A stretch of 20,167 bases of DNA from Gemmatimonadota bacterium (lineage in GTDB: Bacteria; Latescibacterota; UBA2968; UBA8231), in the NCBI GenBank assembly GCA_018673255.1, contig JABHDC010000289.1:1-20167 (forward strand), given 5' to 3'. The position numbers were made by a program, and so were the translations under genes. Positions 1 to 7,039 of this stretch are shown one piece after another; the stretch's first letter is position 1; the number at the start of each line of letters is the position of its first letter. The notes under the pieces were generated by a model. It had not been told where the DNA came from. It ran no database searches and saw only the letters and a list, made by a program, of their open reading frames with translations.

Positions 1-122
1 AGGTCTACCGTCTCTACGAGGCGGCGGACCAGGTTCAGATCATCCACCCGGCCTGCCCCCATGATTTCCCTGATGATATTCGGCAGCTCTGCTACGAGTT
101 CATTGGTACTGCATTGGCCTGA
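1..122 (+). CDS. C-terminal end of an alpha/beta-hydrolase (esterase/acetylxylan-esterase-like), cut by the window edge
   Basis: An open frame runs from base 3 to a TGA at 120-122, giving 39 residues. The tail holds HDFPDDIR followed by a short helix ending in FIGTALA. In many dienelactone-hydrolase and acetylxylan-esterase-like proteins, the catalytic His lies in an H-D-F-P segment just before a final helix of this kind, so the His here is a candidate catalytic residue. The nucleophile and acid residues lie outside the window, so the family call rests on the tail alone. The gene converges on the propeller gene to its right, with only 20 bases between the two stops. Those bases include the short palindrome CTCGCGAG but no terminator-like T run. 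The neighbouring lyase and esterase genes fit a carbohydrate-ester role. Confidence 0.55.
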   Translation, partial: VYRLYEAADQVQIIHPACPHDFPDDIRQLCYEFIGTALA

Positions 123-142
123 TGCCAGCCTCGCTCGCGAGA

Positions 143-1336
143 TCAGCAGTCGACGCTGATCTCCATCTGATTCCAGGTGTAGTTCACCGTATGTGAACGG
201 CCGTCTTCATCCTTCATCGCGTCAGACCAGATGAGGACCATCTTCCGACCATCCGGGCTGATCCACTTGGGCGACAGCTTGGGCTGATAGGTGAGATTGC
301 CCGGGTTATCGGCCGTCCAGTAGTCCGTGTAGCAGATCTCGTTCCAGGGACCCCATGGGTTGCGGGCATACCAGAATCCCAGAGATCCCGTTTTGGTGTG
401 CATCCACTTGTCGTAGTAGTCCTCGTCACACGTGGTGAGACCGTGCCCTGCGTAGGTGCCGCCATTCACCATGATGTAGAGACCTAGGCCCTGGTTCCAG
501 ACGACGGAAGGCAACCACGAATACCAGCCGAAGTAGTCACCGGTCGAGCTCTGTTCAGGAAAGACCAACACAGGTTGCCGTTGCTGGATATCGGGTGTCC
601 ACGCCGGCCCATCGCCCGCAGCTCCTGAGTAATACTGCCAGGCATCGCGCTGGCCGAGTTGCTCTTTGTGAACGCGAGCCAGCAGCAACTGATGCGCCTG
701 AGCACCCTCAGGGCTGTAAATGTAGAGGTAGTCGTCGGGGGCCTGCGCGTTGTTGCAACCGTGCTGGACGAAGTCCACGAAGGAGAAGGGATAGGCGGGT
801 TGCTGCACGTGAGGACGGCCGAACTCTTCCAGCGTAAACATCTCGGCAGCATCATCGAGATTGCGGGCGGCCTCCTCCGGCCCCAGAGGACGCTGGGCGC
901 CGTGACGATCGACGCGAGCCCATGAATGGCCGTTGTCTGCTGATCTGAGGAGTTTGGTGCCCCGAAAGGGCCCCGACCAGGCCTCTCCCGGGGGGCGGGA
1001 GACCACGCTGTACAGCACATCATCGACAGCGACGATGCCATACCCGAACCAGTTGCCCTCTGGGCCAGCAAAGTCTGGATATCCATTCAGTTCTTCACGA
1101 TCGAAATTGTTCGACTCGCCGTTGATGCGATAGAGCCGGTTGTGGAATCCTCGGCGATTTTCGCCCCCCACTCTGGATCCGAGCCAGTCGCCATCATCCA
1201 TGCTCGTCACCTGTGAGCCATCGGCGGCCCAGGTGATGCACCAGTTGTCGCCTTTCTCACGGGTGCGATAGATCGTTTCCGGGTGAAAGCTCACACCTGT
1301 CGGTGTTGTTGATGTGCTGCTCTGATCACGAACCAT
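143..1336 (-). CDS. Beta-propeller protein of the DUF4185/GH43-like type (possible glycoside hydrolase)
   Basis: This is a 397-residue protein without a signal peptide or membrane segment, so it is probably cytoplasmic. It has repeated propeller-blade features: WAADGSQVTSMDDGDW near residues 36-51, later LLRSADNGHSW, FWYARNPWGPW near the C terminus, and a closing blade with WISPDGRKMVLIWSD. This pattern fits DUF4185 and related five-bladed propellers, which resemble GH43/GH32 enzymes. The catalytic acids cannot be assigned by eye, so hydrolase activity is inference. A longer frame starts at 1351, but I chose the ATG at 1334-1336. GGAGAG lies 7 nt before it, and both this RBS and this ATG are conserved in a second copy near 4005. 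The gene lies 165 bases downstream of the lyase start-to-stop unit on the same strand, and the 1337-1501 gap shows no clear hairpin. Exact substrate unknown. Confidence 0.75.
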   Translation of the reverse strand: MVRDQSSTSTTPTGVSFHPETIYRTREKGDNWCITWAADGSQVTSMDDGDWLGSRVGGENRRGFHNRLYRINGESNNFDREELNGYPDFAGPEGNWFGYGIVAVDDVLYSVVSRPPGEAWSGPFRGTKLLRSADNGHSWARVDRHGAQRPLGPEEAARNLDDAAEMFTLEEFGRPHVQQPAYPFSFVDFVQHGCNNAQAPDDYLYIYSPEGAQAHQLLLARVHKEQLGQRDAWQYYSGAAGDGPAWTPDIQQRQPVLVFPEQSSTGDYFGWYSWLPSVVWNQGLGLYIMVNGGTYAGHGLTTCDEDYYDKWMHTKTGSLGFWYARNPWGPWNEICYTDYWTADNPGNLTYQPKLSPKWISPDGRKMVLIWSDAMKDEDGRSHTVNYTWNQMEISVDC

Positions 1337-1349
1337 TGGGGTTCTCTCC
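1279..1349 (-). repeat. 71-bp duplicated gene start, copy A (RBS, ATG and first codons of the propeller gene)
   Basis: Bases 1279-1349 align without gaps to 3948-4018, with 8 mismatches that I counted by eye (63 of 71 identical). The repeat spans the Shine-Dalgarno, the ATG and about 18 codons. The encoded peptides are MVRDQSSTSTTPTGVSFHP here and MDRDQSSASTTPTGVTVHP in copy B. It contains ACACC-GACA-GGTGT, a short inverted repeat conserved exactly in both copies, and the palindrome TGATCA. Similarity ends abruptly on both sides. Confidence 0.85.
1344..1349 (-). promoter_or_regulatory. Ribosome binding site that fixes the start of the propeller gene
   Basis: GGAGAG on the minus strand stands 7 nt before the ATG at 1334-1336. 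The same arrangement (AAGGAGA, then an ATG) occurs in the duplicated copy near 4014-4020. This supports the inner ATG over the upstream ATG at 1351, which would place the RBS inside the coding region. Confidence 0.65.
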
Positions 1350-1501
1350 ACGATGTCGCTTGATGACGACTCATTTTTGCTTCAACCTGAATGTTTCCTG
1401 CCGTACCGGCCGGAGATCAGGATTCGTCGGGGTAGGCCATTGAAGTCTCTGCAGTTGCCCGTGTCTTCCTGGCAGTAGCGCATCTGGCGCTCGCGTCGAT
1501 C

Positions 1502-3781
1502 TCACGACAACAGTCGAACCTGCACCGTCAGTGTACCTGCGTCTCCCGGTTGCCGCAGTGACAGCCTGTGCTGTACGCCGTCCAACAGTGGCAGTTGTTC
1601 CAGTTCCCACACAATGCCCGATGGGGCCTCGATCTGGGCCCGGCCCCGGCGGCCGGTGATGATAGCGCGTTCAGCGTCGATGGTCACCGGCAGACGTGTC
1701 TGCCAATAGAAGTCGACACCCGCGCCGTCTATGAGTTCGTAAGCATCGGTGATGCTCAGTCTGTCGGGACTGGGTGAGTCCCAAACACGAGTCCATCGAC
1801 GGTAGTATTCCTCCCAGCCCGGGGTGAGATCGATCCGAGCCCGAACAGTGGTCGAATCGCCCGTGCCTTGAGGAGTCACGTCGTGGGGCAAGGGACACAG
1901 TGGGTGCGGACGCTGGGTCATCCCGTAGGGAATCAGCATGTTGTGGCGTTCACAATTCTTGAGCACCGCCGCCAGGGGGTGGCTGTAGTCGCAAGTCCCC
2001 GGATCCATGGCAAAGGTGTCACCAGCAAATTCGAGGACGAAACTGCCCTTGTCTTCGTGGGTATGTCCGGCACCTGCATGATTGCCCTGGATGAAGAGCT
2101 TGACCCAGTGGTCACCCAACCGGCGGTGGGAGGCCATGGGGCCCATGGCCGGCAGCGCGATCAGGACCGCTGGCTCGGTGCTGATCTGCGGCAACTGTTC
2201 TGTCAGGCTCCAGGCGATGGCGGCGTCCGACACCATCGGCACCCTGTCGCTGGCAAGGGGTGTCATCGTTGGCCAACCATCGTTGCGGGCGAAGGTCTTC
2301 TGAAGCATGCGTGACCAGGCGCTCTGGGGTAACAGACCGGCCAGAATCGCCAGCGAAAGGGGATCATGCTGCCGGTTGCCGTCGCAAATGGGCACCATGT
2401 CGCCGGCATCATCGGTACTCATCAGCGTCTCGCCGAAATCACCACAGCGCTTCATCGCTGGTGGAATCAAGTCCTGCATCGGTTCGCCGATGGCGCGGCT
2501 GTAGTAGTAGATCCCCAATCCAGCGTCACGGCCGACGCAGCGGAAATAGGTGGGGCCTTCGACATATCCTCCGTCTGGCAGGATCGAGGATTCCAGAGAT
2601 TCGCAAAGCTCACGGTAGGCGATGTCCATGTATTGCCGTGTCCGTGGCCAGTGACGGTTCAATACTGCCAGGGCCAGCATGCGCCCGGGAGCGAACCAGG
2701 CGAGCTGATTGCATTCGAAGATGTAGTCGAATTTCCAGGTATTGAAGTGAATTGTACCGATCGCTTCCTCGGCCAGGCGACGCAGCAGCAGATCGCGCCC
2801 CAGGTCAGTGAAGCACTCTCCCGCCAGGTCGAGGATGCCGGCCACTTCGTAGGCGCACAGGCTTTGTACGAAACATCGATGCTCGAAGGTGCTGCCGGGG
2901 AAACGGCAGATGAAGCCGTCATCCCAGTTCGTGCACATTCCGATGCTAAGAGCAAACCGTGCAGCCAGGCGCAACAGGGCCTTGTCCTGTAGCAGATGTC
3001 CGGCAATTGCCGCATTGAGACCGTGGGAGAGGATGTATTTGCCGTGGTCGCGTTCACGATTGTAGCGACTGTCGTTCCAGAAATTGACGAAGTCATGAAT
3101 CAGCACTTCGGGTGGCGCCGCTAATGCCGCTTCACCGGCGGCCAGGAAAGGAGAAGACTTGCCCTCTGCCAGCAGGGCGTCATGTCTGCCGCGCAGAGCC
3201 ACTAGCTCTGCGTCATTGAGCACCAATCCATAGGCAGGTGTAAACCGCGGCTGGAAATCCTCGCTCTTGAGGTATCCCTCCCAGGCAGAATCATGGCCGG
3301 CTTGGGTCTTGAGCTTGTGCGCCAGACGTCCCGTGTGCTGCAATCCGAGCCAGTTGAACCAACCTTCAGCGATACCCTCATCACCGGCCTCGATCTCGAT
3401 GATCACTGCCTCAAGTCGTTGCGCCCCCTCCAGATCCAGAGCCAGCTCCTTTTTCTTAGGACCCGCCGGTGGCGCCTCGAGGCGGCGCGGGCCACGGTCC
3501 GTTTCGGCCAGGATACGCACGACTGATCTCTCCGGGGCCATGACGCACAACAGCAACCGGTCGTAATCGCCGCAATCGATGCCGCAGGTGCGGCGCATTC
3601 GCAAGGTGACTGCTTGCGCCGAACGACGTGTCCACTCGAAGGTCACCCAGCACCAATCCTGGAGTACGACTAATCCATGATCTGTGCCAGAATCGATTGT
3701 CCAATGCTGCAGCTCGTTCAACTCCGGATCCCAGAACGGGGCGATGATCGCTTCGGCTTCGTTGATCGTTGTTACATGCAT
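1502..3781 (-). CDS. Heparinase II/III-family polysaccharide lyase
   Basis: This is a 759-residue protein with three regions. Residues 1-150 look like a beta-sandwich accessory domain. Residues 200-500 are a helical (alpha/alpha) toroid with FECNQLAWF and GGYVEGPTYFRCVGR. From about 545 comes a beta-sheet domain with NHAGAGHTHEDKGSF (residues 567-581) and MDPGTCDYSHP (592-602). The H-x-H-x-D-x-G-S-F and D-P-G segments are hallmarks of heparinase II/III-like lyases, which cleave uronic-acid glycosidic bonds by beta-elimination (PL8/12/15/17/21 type). The exact PL family and substrate cannot be told from sequence alone. There is no signal peptide, so it may act on imported oligosaccharides. The ATG start has only a weak AGG upstream, and a small ORF overlaps it by 10 bases, which may couple translation. 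It is probably co-transcribed with the propeller gene downstream. Confidence 0.85.
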   Translation of the reverse strand: MHVTTINEAEAIIAPFWDPELNELQHWTIDSGTDHGLVVLQDWCWVTFEWTRRSAQAVTLRMRRTCGIDCGDYDRLLLCVMAPERSVVRILAETDRGPRRLEAPPAGPKKKELALDLEGAQRLEAVIIEIEAGDEGIAEGWFNWLGLQHTGRLAHKLKTQAGHDSAWEGYLKSEDFQPRFTPAYGLVLNDAELVALRGRHDALLAEGKSSPFLAAGEAALAAPPEVLIHDFVNFWNDSRYNRERDHGKYILSHGLNAAIAGHLLQDKALLRLAARFALSIGMCTNWDDGFICRFPGSTFEHRCFVQSLCAYEVAGILDLAGECFTDLGRDLLLRRLAEEAIGTIHFNTWKFDYIFECNQLAWFAPGRMLALAVLNRHWPRTRQYMDIAYRELCESLESSILPDGGYVEGPTYFRCVGRDAGLGIYYYSRAIGEPMQDLIPPAMKRCGDFGETLMSTDDAGDMVPICDGNRQHDPLSLAILAGLLPQSAWSRMLQKTFARNDGWPTMTPLASDRVPMVSDAAIAWSLTEQLPQISTEPAVLIALPAMGPMASHRRLGDHWVKLFIQGNHAGAGHTHEDKGSFVLEFAGDTFAMDPGTCDYSHPLAAVLKNCERHNMLIPYGMTQRPHPLCPLPHDVTPQGTGDSTTVRARIDLTPGWEEYYRRWTRVWDSPSPDRLSITDAYELIDGAGVDFYWQTRLPVTIDAERAIITGRRGRAQIEAPSGIVWELEQLPLLDGVQHRLSLRQPGDAGTLTVQVRLLS

Positions 3782-4005
3782 GTCATGCCTGTGTTGGCGA
3801 TATGATTCAACATCCGCCAGGAGCTGGTGATCCTTGCAGCCGCCTGGCCCGACTGGAAGACATGGACATTGCGCACTTCCGGCAATACGCGTTGCAGGGA
3901 AATCTGACAGTTCACTGTCTTCCTGCCACAGTCAATAGAGGGAGAAGCCGGGTGAACAGTCACACCTGTCGGTGTCGTTGATGCGCTGCTCTGATCACGA
4001 TCCAT
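3772..4005 (-). pseudogene. 77-codon ORF with a duplicated propeller-gene start; gene remnant or leader ORF of the lyase
   Basis: An ATG at 4003-4005 follows AAGGAG by 9 nt. Its first 15 or so codons match the propeller gene start (MDRDQSSASTTPTGV against MVRDQSSTSTTPTGV). After the shared His-Pro the sequence changes to an unrelated stretch with no recognisable domain, ending in a TAA at 3772-3774 inside the lyase start. The final ATGCATGTAA overlaps the lyase ATG by 10 bases in another frame. The simplest view is a remnant of a second propeller-gene copy, deleted or replaced after the first 60 bases. Alternatively it is a translated leader that couples to the lyase, whose own RBS is weak. 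I cannot decide between these from the sequence. Confidence 0.4.
3906..3919. promoter_or_regulatory. Operator-like inverted repeat GACAGT-TC-ACTGTC
   Basis: There are two perfect 6-bp arms separated by 2 bp, lying 125-138 bases upstream of the lyase ATG. Two further ACAGTC words follow within about 45 bases. The spacing and symmetry suit a dimeric regulator, but no regulator gene is in the window and chance occurrence is possible. Confidence 0.25.
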
Positions 4006-4018
4006 TGGGGCTTTCTCC
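3948..4018 (-). repeat. 71-bp duplicated gene start, copy B
   Basis: This is the partner of 1279-1349 at a constant offset of 2669 bases. It keeps the RBS, ATG, reading frame and the ACACC-GACA-GGTGT element. The differences include one synonymous codon (ACA/ACG) and several amino-acid changes. There is no frameshift within the repeat. Confidence 0.85.
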
Positions 4019-4019
4019 T

Positions 4020-4048
4020 TGAAAGGCTCTGAGTAGCGAGCAAGATAC
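4020..4048 (+). promoter_or_regulatory. Weak sigma-70-like promoter candidate for the esterase
   Basis: TTGAAA at 4020-4025 (5 of 6 to TTGACA) is followed after 17 bases by AAGATA at 4043-4048, which matches TATAAT poorly. It lies about 70 bases before the esterase GTG. The spacing is right, but the -10 match is weak. Confidence 0.2.
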
Positions 4049-4115
4049 CTTCTGTGGGATATTCCTGACACACCCACTACAGCTTGCGTCGACCGGAGCA
4101 AATCAGGAGAGCGCC

Positions 4116-5249
4116 GTGAAGAACAGACATCGATCCATCGTGATCCTACCGGTTGTCGTGCTGGCGGCGATCCTTTCTCTCTCGGTCCTGCCCGCCGAGG
4201 GGAGGATCGTCGAGGAGACGGTCCATTGCCCCTCTCTGGTGGGGAGCCTTCTGGGGGATGCAGCCGAACGCAACATCAGCGTGTATCTACCACCCGCCTA
4301 CGACGAGGAGAGCGATCGAGGCTATCCCGTCCTCTATCTCCTGCACGGCTACGGCGGCACGAACCGCCTGTGGACCGGTGGCGGATATCTGGGTGGCGAG
4401 ATGGATGTGGGCCCTCTTGCCGATGCCCTGATCGGGGCGGGACAGCTGGAGCCGATGATCCTGGTCATGCCCGACACATACAGCGAGTACGTCGGATCGT
4501 TCTTTGCCAGCTCGAGCGTCGTCGGGGATTGGGAGGGCGCCATCGTGCGCGACCTCGTCGATTACATCGACGAGGCCTATCGGACACTGCCAAGCGCTGC
4601 CAGCCGCGGCGTGGCTGGCCACTCGATGGGTGGATACGGTGCGATGCGATTGGCGATGAAGTACCCGGATGTCTTCGGTGCGGTCTATGCGATGAGTCCG
4701 GGATTCATGGGACTTGTCGATCCCGAGAACAGTAGAAATTTCCACAACTCCACGTGGCCCGCGGCCCTGGGCGCGACCAGCTTCAGCAGTGCGTCGGAAA
4801 CGTCGAAGATCCAGATAGCGTATGCGGCTGTTGCTTCACCCAATCCGGACAAACCGCCTCTGTACGTCGACCTGCCATTTGAGATGGACAGTTCGGGCCA
4901 GCTGCATCGGATCGATGCGATCTGGGATCTCTGGGTGGCTCAGACCCCACTGGCCATGCTGGCCCAGTACGGCTCGAGCCTGGCCGGCATGAGGGGCGTC
5001 GCCATCGACTGGGGCAGTGCTGACTACTACACCCATGTCGTGGCCGACAGCCGAGCCTTTGCGGCGGCCCTGAGCGATGCGGGAATCGATCACATGTCCG
5101 AAGAATACAGTGGCGGCCACGGAAATCGCATCCGGGCGCGGATGGAGAGCCACGTCCTGCCATTCTTCAACGAAGAGCTGTCACACCGCCCTGCTTCAAC
5201 GGTGGTCGAAGCGACCATTTGGGGCCGAATCAAGATCCAGAGCCCGTAG
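4116..5249 (+). CDS. Secreted alpha/beta-hydrolase esterase (esterase D/feruloyl-esterase-like)
   Basis: This is a 377-residue protein starting at GTG with AGGAGA 5 nt upstream. Residues 1-29 form a signal peptide: basic MKNRHR, then a hydrophobic core, then PAEG. The family pattern follows in order: ISVYLPPAYDEES near 54-66, YLLHGYGG at 74-81 (oxyanion region), and GHSMGGYGA with nucleophile Ser170 at 168-176. A late GGHGN with His335 is the likely catalytic His, and the acid is probably Asp298 or Asp303. Members of this family (esterase D, antigen-85-like, feruloyl and acetyl esterases) cut carboxylic esters. Beside a polysaccharide lyase, removal of acyl or aryl groups from glycans outside the cytoplasm is the likely role. 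About 30 residues follow the usual end of the domain. It converges on the IlvD-type gene with 98 bases between, in which I see no hairpin with a T run. Confidence 0.85.
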   Translation: MKNRHRSIVILPVVVLAAILSLSVLPAEGRIVEETVHCPSLVGSLLGDAAERNISVYLPPAYDEESDRGYPVLYLLHGYGGTNRLWTGGGYLGGEMDVGPLADALIGAGQLEPMILVMPDTYSEYVGSFFASSSVVGDWEGAIVRDLVDYIDEAYRTLPSAASRGVAGHSMGGYGAMRLAMKYPDVFGAVYAMSPGFMGLVDPENSRNFHNSTWPAALGATSFSSASETSKIQIAYAAVASPNPDKPPLYVDLPFEMDSSGQLHRIDAIWDLWVAQTPLAMLAQYGSSLAGMRGVAIDWGSADYYTHVVADSRAFAAALSDAGIDHMSEEYSGGHGNRIRARMESHVLPFFNEELSHRPASTVVEATIWGRIKIQSP

Positions 5250-5347
5250 TTCACCCCGAGCCGATCCGCCGCCTGCCATCGAGGTCCCATCAGGCGAGGG
5301 ACAGGATATGGACGAGATCCCCGCAGCCAGCACAACACCCTCTCGCA

Positions 5348-7039
5348 TCACTCAATCCGATGCCGGATGATCGCTCCCTTATCAGCTGACTCTGCCAGCC
5401 TCGCATACAACGCCAGGTAGCCATTGCTGAACTTCGGCTTGGGTCGCTCCCAGGCGGCGAGCCGACGCTGGATCTCTTCGTCGGATACGGCCAGGTGTAA
5501 TCCCCGATTGGGGATGTCGACGGTGATCTCATCGCCATCCTCGACGATGGCCAGTGGGCCGCCCTCGGCCGCTTCGGGTGAGATGTGGCCGACGAAGCAG
5601 CCATTGTTGGTGCCGGAGAATCTCCCATCCGTCACCAGCGCCGTCTCCAGGGCCAGGCCACGACCGTAGAGCAGCTTCATGGCGATGTACATCTCGCGCA
5701 TCCCGGGGCCGCCCTTCGGGCCCTCGTAACGAATGACGACGACTTCGCCGGACTGTACGACGCCCGCCAGGATCGCCTGATTCGCCTCCTCCTCGGAGTT
5801 GAAGCAGCGGGCGCGCCCGGTGAATGTCTGCATGGACTCGACGATGGCCGCCGGTTTGGTGATCCCTGTGTCGGGGGCAAGGTTGCCTTGCAGAATCGCC
5901 AGGCCACCGCCTTCGCTCCACGGGGTATCCAGAGATCGAATGATGCTGCGGTTGCCGTCGCGCACCCCTTCGAGATCTTTGGCGACGGTCTGGCCCGTCA
6001 CGGTGCGGGCATCTGGATGTAGCAGGGGCAGGATCTCCTTCATCACTGCAGGTACACCCCCGGCGGCGTGGAAGTCGGGCACATTGGGTGCGGCCGCCGG
6101 ATTCATGCGGGCAATGTGTGGTGTAGACCGGCACAGTTTCTCAAAGAGAGCCATGTCCATGTCGCACTCGGCTTCGTAGGCGATGGCCGGCATGTGCAGG
6201 GCCATATTCGTCGATCCGCCGATGGCCGTGCTCAGACGAATGCCATTCTCGATCGATTTCTGATCGATGATCTTCCGCGCCGTCAGATTCTCATGCACCA
6301 TCTCGACGATGCGACGACCCGTGGTCTGGGCGGCGCGCAGGCGGGCGGCGTGGGTGGCGGGAATGGCTGCCGATCCGGGCAAAGACATGCCCATCGCCTC
6401 GGCAACGGCGCACATGGTATTGGCTGTGCCCAGGAAAGAGCAGGAGCCGCAGGTGGGTGTGGCCTCATCCTCCAGCCGCAGGTAGGTCTCTTCGTCGACC
6501 TTGCCTGTCTGCAGCATGCCCAGGCCTTCAGTAAGCGACGTCGTATCCGCGGCGCGGCCGTCAAAGTTGCAGCCCCCTTCCATGGGCCCACCCACCAGCA
6601 CGATGGCGGGTATGTCCAGACGGGCGGCGGCCATCAACATGCCGGGTACGATCTTGTCGCAGGAGCCCAGCAGCACGATGGCATCCAGGCGATGGGCCTG
6701 CACCATCATCTCGATGTTGTTGGCGATCAGGTCACGTGTGGGCAGGATGTAGTGCATGCCCTCGTGTCCCTGGGCGATGCCATCGCAGGCGGCGATCATG
6801 CCGAATTCGATGGGTGTGCCGCTGCCTTGGTGGATGCCCTGCTTCACATACTCCGACACCAGATTCAGGTTGTAGTGACCGGGGACGACGCGATTCCACG
6901 AATTGGCGATGCCGATCAGCGGACGGTCGAGGTCGTAGTCGCTGAAACCCATCGACTTGTACAACGACCGGTGCATGGACCATTTGGGGCGCTGGAGGAT
7001 GTCCTTGCTGCGCCAACTCGACTTTTCCTGCTCTGCCAT
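5348..7039 (-). CDS. IlvD/Edd-family Fe-S dehydratase (dihydroxy-acid or sugar-acid dehydratase)
   Basis: This 563-residue protein has the family's normal length. Motifs in order are NSWNRVVPGHYNL (46-58), GSCDKIVPGM (125-134, Cys127), PTCGSCSFLGTANTM (195-209, Cys197 and Cys200), then RYEGPKGGPGM and DGRFSG near the C terminus. The first motif has PGH, as in E. coli IlvD, rather than the PCN of [2Fe-2S] members. That is consistent with an oxygen-labile [4Fe-4S] enzyme, but it is not proof. The family removes water from 2,3-dihydroxy acids, either in branched-chain amino acid synthesis or from aldonates such as gluconate or xylonate. No other ilv gene is nearby. The start overlaps the GRE1 stop (TAATG) and has GGAGATGG upstream, so the two are translationally coupled. 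A catabolic sugar-acid role is favoured but unproven. Confidence 0.85.
   Translation of the reverse strand: MAEQEKSSWRSKDILQRPKWSMHRSLYKSMGFSDYDLDRPLIGIANSWNRVVPGHYNLNLVSEYVKQGIHQGSGTPIEFGMIAACDGIAQGHEGMHYILPTRDLIANNIEMMVQAHRLDAIVLLGSCDKIVPGMLMAAARLDIPAIVLVGGPMEGGCNFDGRAADTTSLTEGLGMLQTGKVDEETYLRLEDEATPTCGSCSFLGTANTMCAVAEAMGMSLPGSAAIPATHAARLRAAQTTGRRIVEMVHENLTARKIIDQKSIENGIRLSTAIGGSTNMALHMPAIAYEAECDMDMALFEKLCRSTPHIARMNPAAAPNVPDFHAAGGVPAVMKEILPLLHPDARTVTGQTVAKDLEGVRDGNRSIIRSLDTPWSEGGGLAILQGNLAPDTGITKPAAIVESMQTFTGRARCFNSEEEANQAILAGVVQSGEVVVIRYEGPKGGPGMREMYIAMKLLYGRGLALETALVTDGRFSGTNNGCFVGHISPEAAEGGPLAIVEDGDEITVDIPNRGLHLAVSDEEIQRRLAAWERPKPKFSNGYLALYARLAESADKGAIIRHRIE

Larger units (their letters stand above)
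3782..4115. other. Divergent intergenic region between the lyase and the secreted esterase (334 bp)
   Basis: This is the only gap above 300 bases. It holds the 77-codon ORF and repeat copy B on the minus strand, a GACAGT-TC-ACTGTC palindrome, further ACAGTC words near 3928-3933 and 3956-3961, a weak plus-strand promoter candidate, and the esterase RBS. No tRNA, T-tailed terminator or mobile element is visible. It should carry promoters for both flanking genes. Confidence 0.6.

Noticed and set aside
955..1012. GC-rich hairpins (CCC-GAAA-GGG, CTCCC-GGGGGGC-GGGAG) resembling terminators
   Set aside because: They lie inside the propeller coding region, arise from Pro/Gly/Arg codons, and have no T tract.
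5250..5347. Intrinsic terminator between the converging esterase and IlvD-type genes
   Set aside because: No stem of useful length followed by a T run could be found on either strand.
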